This document shows positions 1 to 6,778 of a stretch of DNA of 7,625 nt, piece after piece. The stretch spans positions 1 to 7,625 of the forward strand of contig JABIQT010000759.1 in NCBI GenBank assembly GCA_018667995.1, read 5' to 3'. The DNA comes from Candidatus Latescibacterota bacterium (lineage in GTDB: Bacteria > JAAXHH01 > JABIQT01). How positions within the stretch are numbered: position 1 is the stretch's first letter; every line of letters starts with the position of its first letter. A program made the position numbers and the translations under genes. The notes beneath the pieces are model-generated. The model saw only the letters and a program-made list of their open reading frames with translations, ran no database searches and was not told the origin of the DNA.

Positions 1-115
1 AGCTTGCCACAAATCTGAGTACGCTGGCCCGGTCTGCGTCGCTCAGAAACGGGGTAAATCAATATTGCACACCAGCAACTGGTCCATTATCATACATCTC
101 TTCCGAAACAAACGC

Positions 116-146
116 TTGAAAGATGAAAGGCTATCTCACATATACC
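116..146 (+). promoter_or_regulatory. Weak sigma70-like promoter candidate upstream of the dehydrogenase pair
   Basis: TTGAAA at 116-121 matches five of six bases of the -35 consensus. TATACC at 141-146 matches four of six bases of the -10 consensus, but the spacer of 19 nt is longer than ideal. The site is about 100 nt upstream of the ATG at 244. It is a candidate by pattern only. If the organism uses a Bacteroidota-type sigma factor, this consensus would not apply. Confidence 0.2.
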
Positions 147-233
147 TTTTTAATCCCAACGTGCCCGTATAGGCCAGCTTTGGCCGGTGGTCTTTGCCGC
201 ATCATGTTACCAGCGCAATGCCAACGACAATGT

Positions 234-239
234 AAGGAG
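234..239 (+). promoter_or_regulatory. Ribosome binding site that fixes the dehydrogenase start
   Basis: AAGGAG lies 4 nt before the ATG at 244. It favours that start over the in-frame upstream ATG at 187, which would add 19 residues of non-family-like sequence and has no Shine-Dalgarno match in front of it. Confidence 0.75.
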
Positions 240-243
240 ATCT

Positions 244-1272
244 ATGTCCGCGATACCGCAAACTGCACCGTATCCTGTGTTCCAGGGAAACGGCGTCATA
301 GAATTCGTAAAGCGAGAAGTGCCCGAGCCGCAATCGGGCCAGTTGTTGGTGGCGTGTAAGGCCAACGCCCTGTGCGCATCAGATCTTGGACAGTACCATG
401 GAGGCTCCGCGATTGCACCTGGCCACGAGGCTGCTGGAATTGTCGTGAGCGTGGGGCAGAATACCTCTGTACCGGTGGGTACGCCGGGTGTCATTTTTCT
501 GATGGATTTCTGCGGCACCTGCAGAAACTGTAAATTGGGCGTTACGAATCAATGCAAGAGCAAGCGCGCCGATTATGGCTTCAGCTGTGACGGTGGATAC
601 GGTCCATACGCCCTTGTGAATGAGAATGTTTTTCTGCCGGTGGACAACGATCTACCTTTGGATGAGGCGACTCTTCTCCTTGATGTCATGGGGACAGGTG
701 GACATGCAGTTTTCCGGGCGAATAACGCACATCTGGACCCACAATCGCTGCTTATCACGGGTTCCGGACCTATCGGTCTTGGCGTACTGGCAATGGCGAA
801 GTTGATTTTGGGGCACGATTTCCCCGTTCTGATTACCGATATGGTACCGTTTCGACTCGATATCGCCGAGTCACTCGGTGGGCTTCCTGTAAACATCTCA
901 GAAAACTCCCTGTCTGACGGACTGGATGATCACGGATATCAGACGGTGGACCTCGCCATTGATTCGAGCGGAGTCACGTCGGCCCGCCGTGCTGCGCTCG
1001 ATAAACTGGATCAACGGGGTGTGCAGGTCTGTGTCGGACATGGAGGTGCGCTTCCCCTCGAAGTTTCTCCAGATCTAATAAGTACCGAACGGACCATTCT
1101 GGGAAGTGAGTATTTCCGTTTTGATGAGTTGGCTGCGAATCTTGAATTGTTAACGAACAACCGAGAGTTTCTTGGGCGCATAATTACCCATCGTTACCCC
1201 ATTGAAGAGCTTAATCAGGCCTATGAGACCTTTATCGGCAAGGATTCTGGAAAGGTCATCGCCGTACAGTAA
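244..1272 (+). CDS. Zinc-dependent medium-chain alcohol/polyol dehydrogenase (threonine/sorbitol dehydrogenase-like)
   Basis: This 342-residue cytoplasmic enzyme belongs to the medium-chain dehydrogenase family, and its length is typical. It should oxidise a secondary alcohol or polyol, or reduce the matching ketone, with a nicotinamide cofactor. The N-terminal GroES-like domain carries the catalytic zinc ligands C44 and H61-E62 (GHE motif), with D147 a plausible further ligand. The structural zinc site is complete: C90, C93, C96 and C104. The Rossmann domain has the GSGPIG motif at 173-178. D199 at the end of the second beta strand is the usual sign of NAD rather than NADP preference. The start at 244 is chosen because of the AAGGAG just upstream and because the family normally begins near this point. 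The gene is followed 18 bp later by a Gfo/Idh/MocA oxidoreductase, so the two are probably co-transcribed and may share a substrate. Sugar alcohols, inositols, threonine or aldonates are all possible, and the sequence alone does not choose between them. Confidence 0.9.
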   Translation: MSAIPQTAPYPVFQGNGVIEFVKREVPEPQSGQLLVACKANALCASDLGQYHGGSAIAPGHEAAGIVVSVGQNTSVPVGTPGVIFLMDFCGTCRNCKLGVTNQCKSKRADYGFSCDGGYGPYALVNENVFLPVDNDLPLDEATLLLDVMGTGGHAVFRANNAHLDPQSLLITGSGPIGLGVLAMAKLILGHDFPVLITDMVPFRLDIAESLGGLPVNISENSLSDGLDDHGYQTVDLAIDSSGVTSARRAALDKLDQRGVQVCVGHGGALPLEVSPDLISTERTILGSEYFRFDELAANLELLTNNREFLGRIITHRYPIEELNQAYETFIGKDSGKVIAVQ

Positions 1273-1290
1273 ATCACAGAAAGGGATCCC

Positions 1291-2277
1291 ATGTCAGAAG
1301 GCTCACGCACGAAAATCGCCCTTGTGGGCGCCGGAGGTTGGGGGAACCAGCATGCAAGGATCCTCTCGCAGCGTGCCGATATTGATTTTTGTGCACTTGC
1401 CGGAAGGACCCCCGACCGGACTGAGGCCCGTGCTTTGGAGTACGGAGTCTCGTGGTACACCGATGTGGAAGAGATGTTGGAGCGTGAAACGCCCGATCTG
1501 GTCAGCCTATGTCTTCCCAGCAAGGGGCATTTCGAGGCCACGCTGCAAATCATACGCGCGGGCTTTCCACTTTTGGTAGAAAAGCCGCTGGTCTTCTCCA
1601 TGGAGGAAGCTGATGTCCTTCTGAAAGAGGCCGGATCCCGCCAATTGTTTTTTGCCATCAACTTCAATCACCGATATGCACGTCCTGTTCAGATGGCGCG
1701 GAAAGCGATCTCCGACGGTCGGCTTGGTAATGTGGTACACGCGGTCTGGCGATTTGGAGGAGAGGGTGATGACTGCACCGACCATGACAATCTGATAGAG
1801 ACTCAGTGTCACGGATTCGACATGCTGGAATATCTCTGTGGTCCGATCGCATCCGTATCTGCGCAAATGTCGGAGTCGACCGGTAAGGGACCCAGCACCA
1901 TGGTGATCGCCTTACAGTTTGAAAGTGGTGCAGTGGGAGCTCTCATCGGATCCTATGATACCTCATATGCCTATCCACGGACTCATTGGTTAGAAATTAA
2001 CGGGGGTAAGGGCCAGGTCACCGTGGAAGACACTGTCCGTTGTTTTACATTTCAGGAAGCGGGTAACGAAACTGCCGAGGTCTGGCGTGCAGGATATTTC
2101 AACGACTCGGATCGGCAATTTCAATTGACCTTCGATAGCTACTTCGAAGATATGATCCAAGCTTTCCGGTCGGGTGGGCCTCCGCCCGTGCAGGCGAAGG
2201 CAGGTAGGCGAGCACTGGCCTTGGCACTCGCGTCCATACGTTCTTACCAGGAGGGTCGGACAATAGATGTGGGGTAG
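1291..2277 (+). CDS. Gfo/Idh/MocA family NAD(P)-dependent oxidoreductase
   Basis: This 328-residue cytoplasmic enzyme is of normal length for the glucose-fructose oxidoreductase/inositol dehydrogenase family, which oxidises or reduces a hydroxyl of sugars, inositols and related compounds. The N-terminal Rossmann fold (about 1-120) opens with a beta strand and the GAGGWG dinucleotide-binding motif at 13-18. The family EKP motif is at 97-99, and K98 is the expected catalytic lysine. The C-terminal alpha/beta domain (about 125-328) contains the second catalytic region, with H174 in the position of the usual active-site histidine. The residue four places earlier is E170, where many members have Asp. 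There is no signal peptide. The start is supported by AAAGGGA at 1280-1286, 4 nt before the ATG. The 18-bp gap after the zinc dehydrogenase suggests one operon, with the two enzymes perhaps catalysing successive or opposing redox steps. The substrate cannot be assigned. Confidence 0.9.
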   Translation: MSEGSRTKIALVGAGGWGNQHARILSQRADIDFCALAGRTPDRTEARALEYGVSWYTDVEEMLERETPDLVSLCLPSKGHFEATLQIIRAGFPLLVEKPLVFSMEEADVLLKEAGSRQLFFAINFNHRYARPVQMARKAISDGRLGNVVHAVWRFGGEGDDCTDHDNLIETQCHGFDMLEYLCGPIASVSAQMSESTGKGPSTMVIALQFESGAVGALIGSYDTSYAYPRTHWLEINGGKGQVTVEDTVRCFTFQEAGNETAEVWRAGYFNDSDRQFQLTFDSYFEDMIQAFRSGGPPPVQAKAGRRALALALASIRSYQEGRTIDVG

Positions 2278-2286
2278 CTGTATAAC
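2257..2286 (+). promoter_or_regulatory. Possible sigma70-like promoter before the M28 peptidase
   Basis: CGGACA at 2257-2262 (four of six) and TATAAC at 2281-2286 (five of six) are separated by 18 nt. The site overlaps the last codons of the oxidoreductase and would give a leader of roughly 110 nt for the peptidase gene. It rests on consensus matching only. Confidence 0.25.
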
Positions 2287-2350
2287 TCCGCGTTGATTAG
2301 TGGTGGAGAGATTGACTTAATTCGAGACGATTTGTTTGACTTTTGTGCTG

Positions 2351-2362
2351 GTCGTCGACGAC
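2351..2362. promoter_or_regulatory. 12-bp perfect palindrome in the peptidase leader, possible operator
   Basis: GTCGTCGACGAC is perfectly self-complementary and sits 41 nt upstream of the peptidase start codon. The same 126-bp gap contains two direct copies of TTGACTT (2312-2318 and 2336-2342) and two of TCGAGAC (2322-2328 and 2374-2380). Such repeats could be protein-binding sites, but each is short enough to occur by chance. The palindrome has no loop and no following T-run, so it does not look like a terminator. Confidence 0.25.
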
Positions 2363-2403
2363 GAGTCTGATTATCGAGACAACAATCCGAAGGGGGAGGT
2401 GCC

Positions 2404-3978
2404 ATGTTCCGGTGGATAGCTGTACTTGCGGTCGTAATGTCTTTTCGTGGTGTACATAATGTCGATGCCCAGACACTAGCCTCTGACGACAAAGTGCTCT
2501 CTGAGATATGGTCTGAGGCCATGGACAATTCTCAACTTGAACAGCTGGCACATGAGCTGTTTGATGTCATCGGTCCCCGACTCGTTGGCTCGCCGCAGAT
2601 GAACAAAGCTCATGATTGGGCTGTTGATAAGTATAGGGGATGGGGCATCTCGGCTCAGAACGAGGAATGGGGAAAATGGCGCGGTTGGGAAAGAGGCGTT
2701 ACGCATATTGACCTGCTGGAGCCGAGAGTCCGTACCCTTGAGGGGACCATGCTGGCATGGAGTCCTGACACGGGTGCCGAAGGCGTGACCGCGCCCTTGA
2801 CTATCCTGGCAGACACCGATTCTGTCGGATTTCAGGCATGGCTGCCGAACGTAAAAGGTAAGTTCGTGCTGATGTCGGTGCCTCCAATTACAGGTCGCTC
2901 GAATGACAATTGGGAAGAATTCGCACTTAAAACCACGTTCGAGAAAATGAAGGCAGAACGAGACAGCCTTCGCAAGAATTGGTCTGAAAGAATTAAACGA
3001 TATGGATATACGACACGCACCCTCCCCGTAGCGTTGGAATCAGCCGGGGCGGCTGGTATTATTACTAACAGATCAACGGGAGGCTGGGGGGTAGACCGGA
3101 TCTTTGCAGCCTACACGAAGCAGATCCCCACGGTGGATGTGGCTCTGGAGGACTACGGACTTCTCTTTCGTCTGGTCGAACATGGAGATGACCCAAAGGT
3201 CCGAATTGTGGCGACCTCGAGCGAAACCGGAACCACGCCGGCTTTTAACACTGTCGCGCGTATCGAGGGATCAGAAAAATCGGATGAATACGTTATGCTG
3301 TCCGCCCATTTTGATTCATGGGATGGGGCCTCGGGTGCGACTGATAATGGCACCGGGACGCTGACAATGATGGAGGCCTTACGGATTCTGAAGAAGGTAT
3401 ATCCGAACCCGAGGCGTACTGTTCTGGTAGGACACTGGGGTAGTGAGGAGCACGGACTGCATGGTTCCCGAGCCTTCGTGAAAGACCACCCAGAAATAGT
3501 AGGAAAACTTCAAGCTCTATTCAACCAGGACAATGGCACCGGACGTGTGGTAAGAATCTCCGGTTCAGGTTATTCTAACTCAGGAGAGTTTCTTGGTCGG
3601 TGGCTTTCGAAAGTACCACAGGAAGTAGCCACACACATCAAGCTGACGGTGCCTGGGATGCCGGCAGGGGGAGGGTCGGACCATGCCTCTTTTGTGGCCG
3701 CTGGCGCTCCAGGTTTTGGTCTGGGTTCCCTAAGTTGGGACTATTTTCGCTACACATGGCATACCAATCGTGATACCTATGACAAGGTCGTCTTCGATGA
3801 AGTCAGAAATAACGTTATTCTGGCCGCCTCGCTAATATACCTGGCGTCCGAGGATCCTGAGTTTTTTCCCAGAGAAAAGCGCCTTCTACCTGTCAATCCA
3901 GATTCTGGAGAGAGAAGGACGTGGCCAAAACCTCGAAATCCAGACCGTGCCGGTAGATTAGGGAAGGCTAAGAAATAG
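2404..3978 (+). CDS. Exported M28-family zinc metallopeptidase (aminopeptidase-like) with PA-like insert
   Basis: This 524-residue protein resembles secreted bacterial M28 peptidases, which remove N-terminal residues from peptides using two zinc ions. A signal peptide is visible: a hydrophobic run at about 4-14 and a likely signal peptidase I cut after V-D-A at 20-22, so it should act outside the cytoplasmic membrane. A PA-like domain probably occupies about 125-270. The catalytic domain follows with all expected ligands: H302 and D304 (AHFDSWD), bridging D314 (ATDNGTG), E348-E349 (GSEEHG, catalytic base and ligand), D376 (NQDNG) and H453 (TWHTNRD). It is therefore predicted active. The C-terminal 40 residues are rich in Pro, Arg and Lys and are probably a disordered tail. 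AGGGGGAGG at 2391-2399, 4 nt before the ATG, supports the start. A second exported M28-like gene begins at 6779, so this locus has two such enzymes. The natural substrate and whether it is an amino- or carboxypeptidase cannot be read from sequence. Confidence 0.92.
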   Translation: MFRWIAVLAVVMSFRGVHNVDAQTLASDDKVLSEIWSEAMDNSQLEQLAHELFDVIGPRLVGSPQMNKAHDWAVDKYRGWGISAQNEEWGKWRGWERGVTHIDLLEPRVRTLEGTMLAWSPDTGAEGVTAPLTILADTDSVGFQAWLPNVKGKFVLMSVPPITGRSNDNWEEFALKTTFEKMKAERDSLRKNWSERIKRYGYTTRTLPVALESAGAAGIITNRSTGGWGVDRIFAAYTKQIPTVDVALEDYGLLFRLVEHGDDPKVRIVATSSETGTTPAFNTVARIEGSEKSDEYVMLSAHFDSWDGASGATDNGTGTLTMMEALRILKKVYPNPRRTVLVGHWGSEEHGLHGSRAFVKDHPEIVGKLQALFNQDNGTGRVVRISGSGYSNSGEFLGRWLSKVPQEVATHIKLTVPGMPAGGGSDHASFVAAGAPGFGLGSLSWDYFRYTWHTNRDTYDKVVFDEVRNNVILAASLIYLASEDPEFFPREKRLLPVNPDSGERRTWPKPRNPDRAGRLGKAKK

Positions 3979-3998
3979 GGCAGATAGTAGATCTCAAC

Positions 3999-4081
3999 AT
4001 GGCTGGCCGGAGGCAACTCATAAGGGCGTGCTGCGATCTGGCAGGTACGGTGTCCCCATTTCCTGCCGTGCGGCCAGTCAT
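3999..4081. repeat. Nested inverted repeat in the gap before the permease
   Basis: An outer pair of 11-nt arms, 3999-4009 and 4071-4081, can form ten Watson-Crick pairs and one G-U pair, with the core CTGGCCG/CGGCCAG. Inside it an inner pair, GGCAGG at 4040-4045 and CCTGCC at 4062-4067, forms a 6-bp stem with a 16-nt loop. The element starts 20 nt after the peptidase stop codon. It could slow or end transcription from the peptidase, or fold in the permease leader. No T-run follows the outer stem, so it is not a standard intrinsic terminator. The rest of the 279-bp gap (3979-4257) shows no convincing promoter or gene. Confidence 0.35.
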
Positions 4082-4245
4082 ACGAATGCTGTATCGCACC
4101 ATCATGTCAATGCTCGGCAACGAAGTGCTGATCCGAACAATGTGCATTTATTCTTTACCTTAACAGATACGGTTGAAACATTTCGGCGGCAGGTTCCGTC
4201 ACAGTCATTGACTGCAAATGACAATTCTGACCTTTACCGCGTGAC

Positions 4246-4249
4246 GAGG
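4246..4249 (+). promoter_or_regulatory. Ribosome binding site that fixes the permease start
   Basis: GAGG at 4246-4249 lies 8 nt before the ATG at 4258. It overlaps the alternative GTG at 4249, which is only three codons upstream and so could not use this site. The ATG is therefore preferred. Confidence 0.6.
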
Positions 4250-4257
4250 TGCAATCC

Positions 4258-6666
4258 ATGTTTAGAAATTACTTGAACGTTGCCATCCGGAGTCTTCTCA
4301 AGCACAAGGGCTACTCGGCAATCAACGTGCTGGGTCTGTCTATCGGCATTGCATGTTGTCTGATGATTGTCCTATTCATTCGTGACGAGCTGAGCTACGA
4401 CAGGTACCATGAGAAGGCCGATCAGATTTACCGCGTGACGCTCCACGGTGTTATTGCCGGGCAGGCCATTGATGCGACGACTACCTCCGCGCCGATGGCA
4501 CATACACTGATGTCGGACTTCCCCGAGGTAGAGATCGCCACTCGTGTGCGCCAATTCTATCGTGAGCGCTTAGTAAAGAATGGCGATCAGCAGTTTCAGG
4601 AGAAGCGCATATTTCTTGCCGACTCGACTTTCTTTCAAGTTTTCACGGCACCCATGATCGCCGGTGACCCCGCAACCGCACTCAATGAACCCATGACCGT
4701 AGTGCTGACCGAAGATATGGCTGATAAATACTTCGGTGCCGCCGATCCCCTCGGCCGGACGCTGAAGTTTAGCGGTGATGACTATCGCGTAACAGGAATC
4801 ACCAAGAACGTCCCCTCAAATTCTCATTTTCACTACGATTTCCTGGCGTCTTTCGCCACTGTTGACGACAGTCGTAGCCCCATATGGATCAGCAATAATA
4901 TCCAGACGTATCTGGTGCTTCAGAAGGGCGCCCAGCCTGACCAGCTCGTTGCCAAGTTTCCAGATATGATACGGAAATATGTCGGCCCTCAAGTACAGCA
5001 GGCTATGGGGATTACCATCGACGAATTCCTCGCCTCAGGTGGTAAGTATGACTTTGCCTTGCAGCCATTGACGGATATTCATCTGACATCCCATTACGAA
5101 GGCGAGATTGAACCGAATGGCAATATGTCGTACGTCTACATCTTCTCAGCCGTCGCCTTCTTCATATTGCTTCTGGCTTGCATTAATTTCATGAACCTGG
5201 CTACGGCCCGCTCCGCCAACCGCGCCAAAGAGATCGGCGTGAGAAAGGTGATGGGCGCATACAGAAGCCAGCTGCTTGGCCAGTTTCTGTGCGAATCAAC
5301 ATTGCTTAGCTTCGTGGCTCTAGGGACCGCCCTTGTTCTCGTTTTCTCAATGCTACCATCGTTTAATGTCATGGCTGAGAAGTCTATCTCAATGGACGTG
5401 TTGTGGGGGGGGACGGCCATTGTGGCCCTTCTCGGATTCGCGCTTTTTGTCGGCATCCTGTCTGGGAGCTATCCTGCACTGTATCTGTCGTCATTCATGC
5501 CGCAGGAGGTATTGAAGGGCAAATTGAGCGCTGGGACGAGTGGTGCCTGGCTCCGAAGCGGCCTCGTCGTCTTTCAATTCGCCATCTCCATCGCACTGAT
5601 CTCGGGCACGCTGATTGTCTATGATCAATTGAGTTTCATGCAGAATAAGCCGCTGGGATTCGAGAAGGAGCAGGTTGCCGTGATACATCGGGCATCAGCT
5701 CTTGGAGAACAGCGGGAGGCATTCCAGGAGCGTATTGCGCAGCATGCTGGCGTGGTATCGAGCGCATCTACAAGGCATATTCCTGGTGGATCAGTCGATA
5801 ACAACGGTTTCATGCTGGAAGGGGCGGGGAACGACCTATTTCTGCTCGCAACTCTTTCGGTGGGTTACAATTTTATTGAGACCATGGGAATAGAACTGCT
5901 GCAGGGAAGAAGCTTTTCGAAGGAATTTGGCGCGGATGAAGCCGGCTATGTGGTGAACGAGGCGGCCGTTGCGAAACTTGGTTTGAGCAATCCCACAGAA
6001 TCGAGGCTCATTGAACCTGATCCGGGCGGCAGTCAAATCATCGGTAATATTGTTGGCGTTGTTAAGGATTTCCATTACGCCTCGCTTCACGAGGACATCA
6101 AACCAATGGTGTTCCGACTGCGGTCTGATGCACGCTACATTGCGGTCAGAATCAGGCCTGAGAGTATACAGACCACCCTTAGCGAAGTAGAAGAAACATG
6201 GCAGTCCATCACGGGCTCCGAACCCTTCCAATACACCTTTCTTGATGAAGACTTCGATAACCTGATCAGGTCCGATCGCAAACTCGGTGAGATCTTTTCG
6301 GTCTTTTCGGGTCTGGCTGTGGTCATTGCCTGCCTCGGACTCTATGGATTAGCTTCCTTCACGGCCGAACAGCGCAGGAAGGAAATTGGTGTGAGGAAAG
6401 TTCTGGGTGCATCGATCTCGACCATTGTTCTCTTACTCTCCCGCGAGTTCGTCGTCCTGGTCGGTCTCGCTCTCCTCGTGGCTACTCCGGTGGCTTATCT
6501 TGGTATGCAGCAATGGCTGGAGGACTTCTATTATAGGACTGACATCGGGATGGGCGCCTTTCTCATGTCGGGTGGCATGGCCATGTTGATCGCGTTCTTG
6601 ACCGTCGGATATCAGTCGTTTCGGGCTGCGACGATCAATCCGACACGCTCGCTGCGAGACGAATAG
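4258..6666 (+). CDS. ABC transporter permease, MacB/FtsX family, two FtsX domains
   Basis: This 802-residue inner-membrane protein has the layout of long FtsX/MacB-type permeases. TM1 (about 21-41) follows a short basic N-terminus. A large extracytoplasmic MacB-type periplasmic core follows at about 45-285. The first FtsX domain has TM segments near 291-311, 344-367 and 381-409. TM5 is near 436-456, and a second extracytoplasmic domain spans about 460-670. The second FtsX domain has TM segments near 676-699, 728-748 and 764-784. Each FtsX domain carries the same cytoplasmic segment after its first TM: AKEIGVRKVMGA at 323-334 and RKEIGVRKVLGA at 707-718. In this family that segment is expected to contact the ATPase. 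Such permeases pair with a MacB/LolD-like ATPase and work as mechanotransmission machines in efflux, lipoprotein handling or envelope stress. No ATPase gene lies in the window. Exported M28 peptidases on both sides suggest an envelope function. The gene is intact, and its substrate is unknown. Confidence 0.93.
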   Translation: MFRNYLNVAIRSLLKHKGYSAINVLGLSIGIACCLMIVLFIRDELSYDRYHEKADQIYRVTLHGVIAGQAIDATTTSAPMAHTLMSDFPEVEIATRVRQFYRERLVKNGDQQFQEKRIFLADSTFFQVFTAPMIAGDPATALNEPMTVVLTEDMADKYFGAADPLGRTLKFSGDDYRVTGITKNVPSNSHFHYDFLASFATVDDSRSPIWISNNIQTYLVLQKGAQPDQLVAKFPDMIRKYVGPQVQQAMGITIDEFLASGGKYDFALQPLTDIHLTSHYEGEIEPNGNMSYVYIFSAVAFFILLLACINFMNLATARSANRAKEIGVRKVMGAYRSQLLGQFLCESTLLSFVALGTALVLVFSMLPSFNVMAEKSISMDVLWGGTAIVALLGFALFVGILSGSYPALYLSSFMPQEVLKGKLSAGTSGAWLRSGLVVFQFAISIALISGTLIVYDQLSFMQNKPLGFEKEQVAVIHRASALGEQREAFQERIAQHAGVVSSASTRHIPGGSVDNNGFMLEGAGNDLFLLATLSVGYNFIETMGIELLQGRSFSKEFGADEAGYVVNEAAVAKLGLSNPTESRLIEPDPGGSQIIGNIVGVVKDFHYASLHEDIKPMVFRLRSDARYIAVRIRPESIQTTLSEVEETWQSITGSEPFQYTFLDEDFDNLIRSDRKLGEIFSVFSGLAVVIACLGLYGLASFTAEQRRKEIGVRKVLGASISTIVLLLSREFVVLVGLALLVATPVAYLGMQQWLEDFYYRTDIGMGAFLMSGGMAMLIAFLTVGYQSFRAATINPTRSLRDE

Positions 6667-6750
6667 ATGACGAGAGATGGCAAGTTAGGGCTACTTCAAA
6701 AAGCGATTGTAGGTAGGTTGAATAGCCCGTAACTTGCCATGTCTCATCAT
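6667..6750. repeat. 84-bp long imperfect inverted repeat (strong hairpin) just after the permease stop
   Basis: The left arm at 6667-6699 and the right arm at 6718-6750 form 30 Watson-Crick pairs with two mismatches (6671/6746 and 6676/6741) and two single-base bulges (6694 and 6729). The loop is 18 nt (6700-6717). The central part is an uninterrupted 11-bp stem (ATGGCAAGTTA against TAACTTGCCAT). The arm begins on the base after the permease TAG and ends 28 nt before the next start codon. It may act as a transcription terminator or a 3'-end stabiliser, or be a small palindromic repeat or MITE-like element. There is no T-run after the right arm, so a classic intrinsic terminator is not clearly shown, and no second copy occurs in this window. 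Confidence 0.8.
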
Positions 6751-6778
6751 TCATGGATATCCGACCGCTGCTTTGCCT

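Larger units (their letters stand above)
1..243. other. Upstream noncoding region, no supported gene
   Basis: I see no convincing gene here. One + strand frame is open from position 3 to a TGA at 117-119 and could be the last 38 codons of an upstream gene, but it has no recognisable motif and is rich in Ser and Thr. A small perfect hairpin is present at 172-185 (5-bp arms GGCCA/TGGCC, 4-nt loop), too short to interpret. The segment most likely holds the leader and promoter of the dehydrogenase gene that starts at 244. Confidence 0.5.

Noticed and set aside
1-10. Similarity of the first ten bases to the right arm of the 6667-6750 hairpin (AGCTTGCCAC against AACTTGCCAT)
   Set aside because: Eight of ten matching bases with no extension on either side is expected by chance in 7.6 kb.
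3-119. Possible C-terminal tail of an upstream gene
   Set aside because: Thirty-eight open codons rich in Ser and Thr with no motif are too few to call a gene.
123-359. 78-codon open frame overlapping the dehydrogenase start
   Set aside because: It overlaps the start of a clear enzyme in another frame and shows no domain-like sequence.
1221-1667. 148-codon minus-strand open frame
   Set aside because: It lies opposite the dehydrogenase end and the Gfo/Idh gene and has no family motif, so it is a shadow of real coding sequence. The same applies to other minus-strand frames such as 5836-6231.
1284-3858. Several GGATCC hexamers across the first half of the window
   Set aside because: They fall mostly inside well-supported genes at unrelated codon positions and have no regular spacing, so they do not form a repeat array.
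4028-4276. 82-codon open frame in the gap before the permease
   Set aside because: It has no recognisable motif or ribosome binding site, its composition is unlike protein, and it overlaps the well-supported permease start in another frame.
6734-6762. TTGCCA as a -35 box for the second peptidase
   Set aside because: No acceptable -10 hexamer lies 16-18 nt downstream, and the bases are already explained by the hairpin arm.
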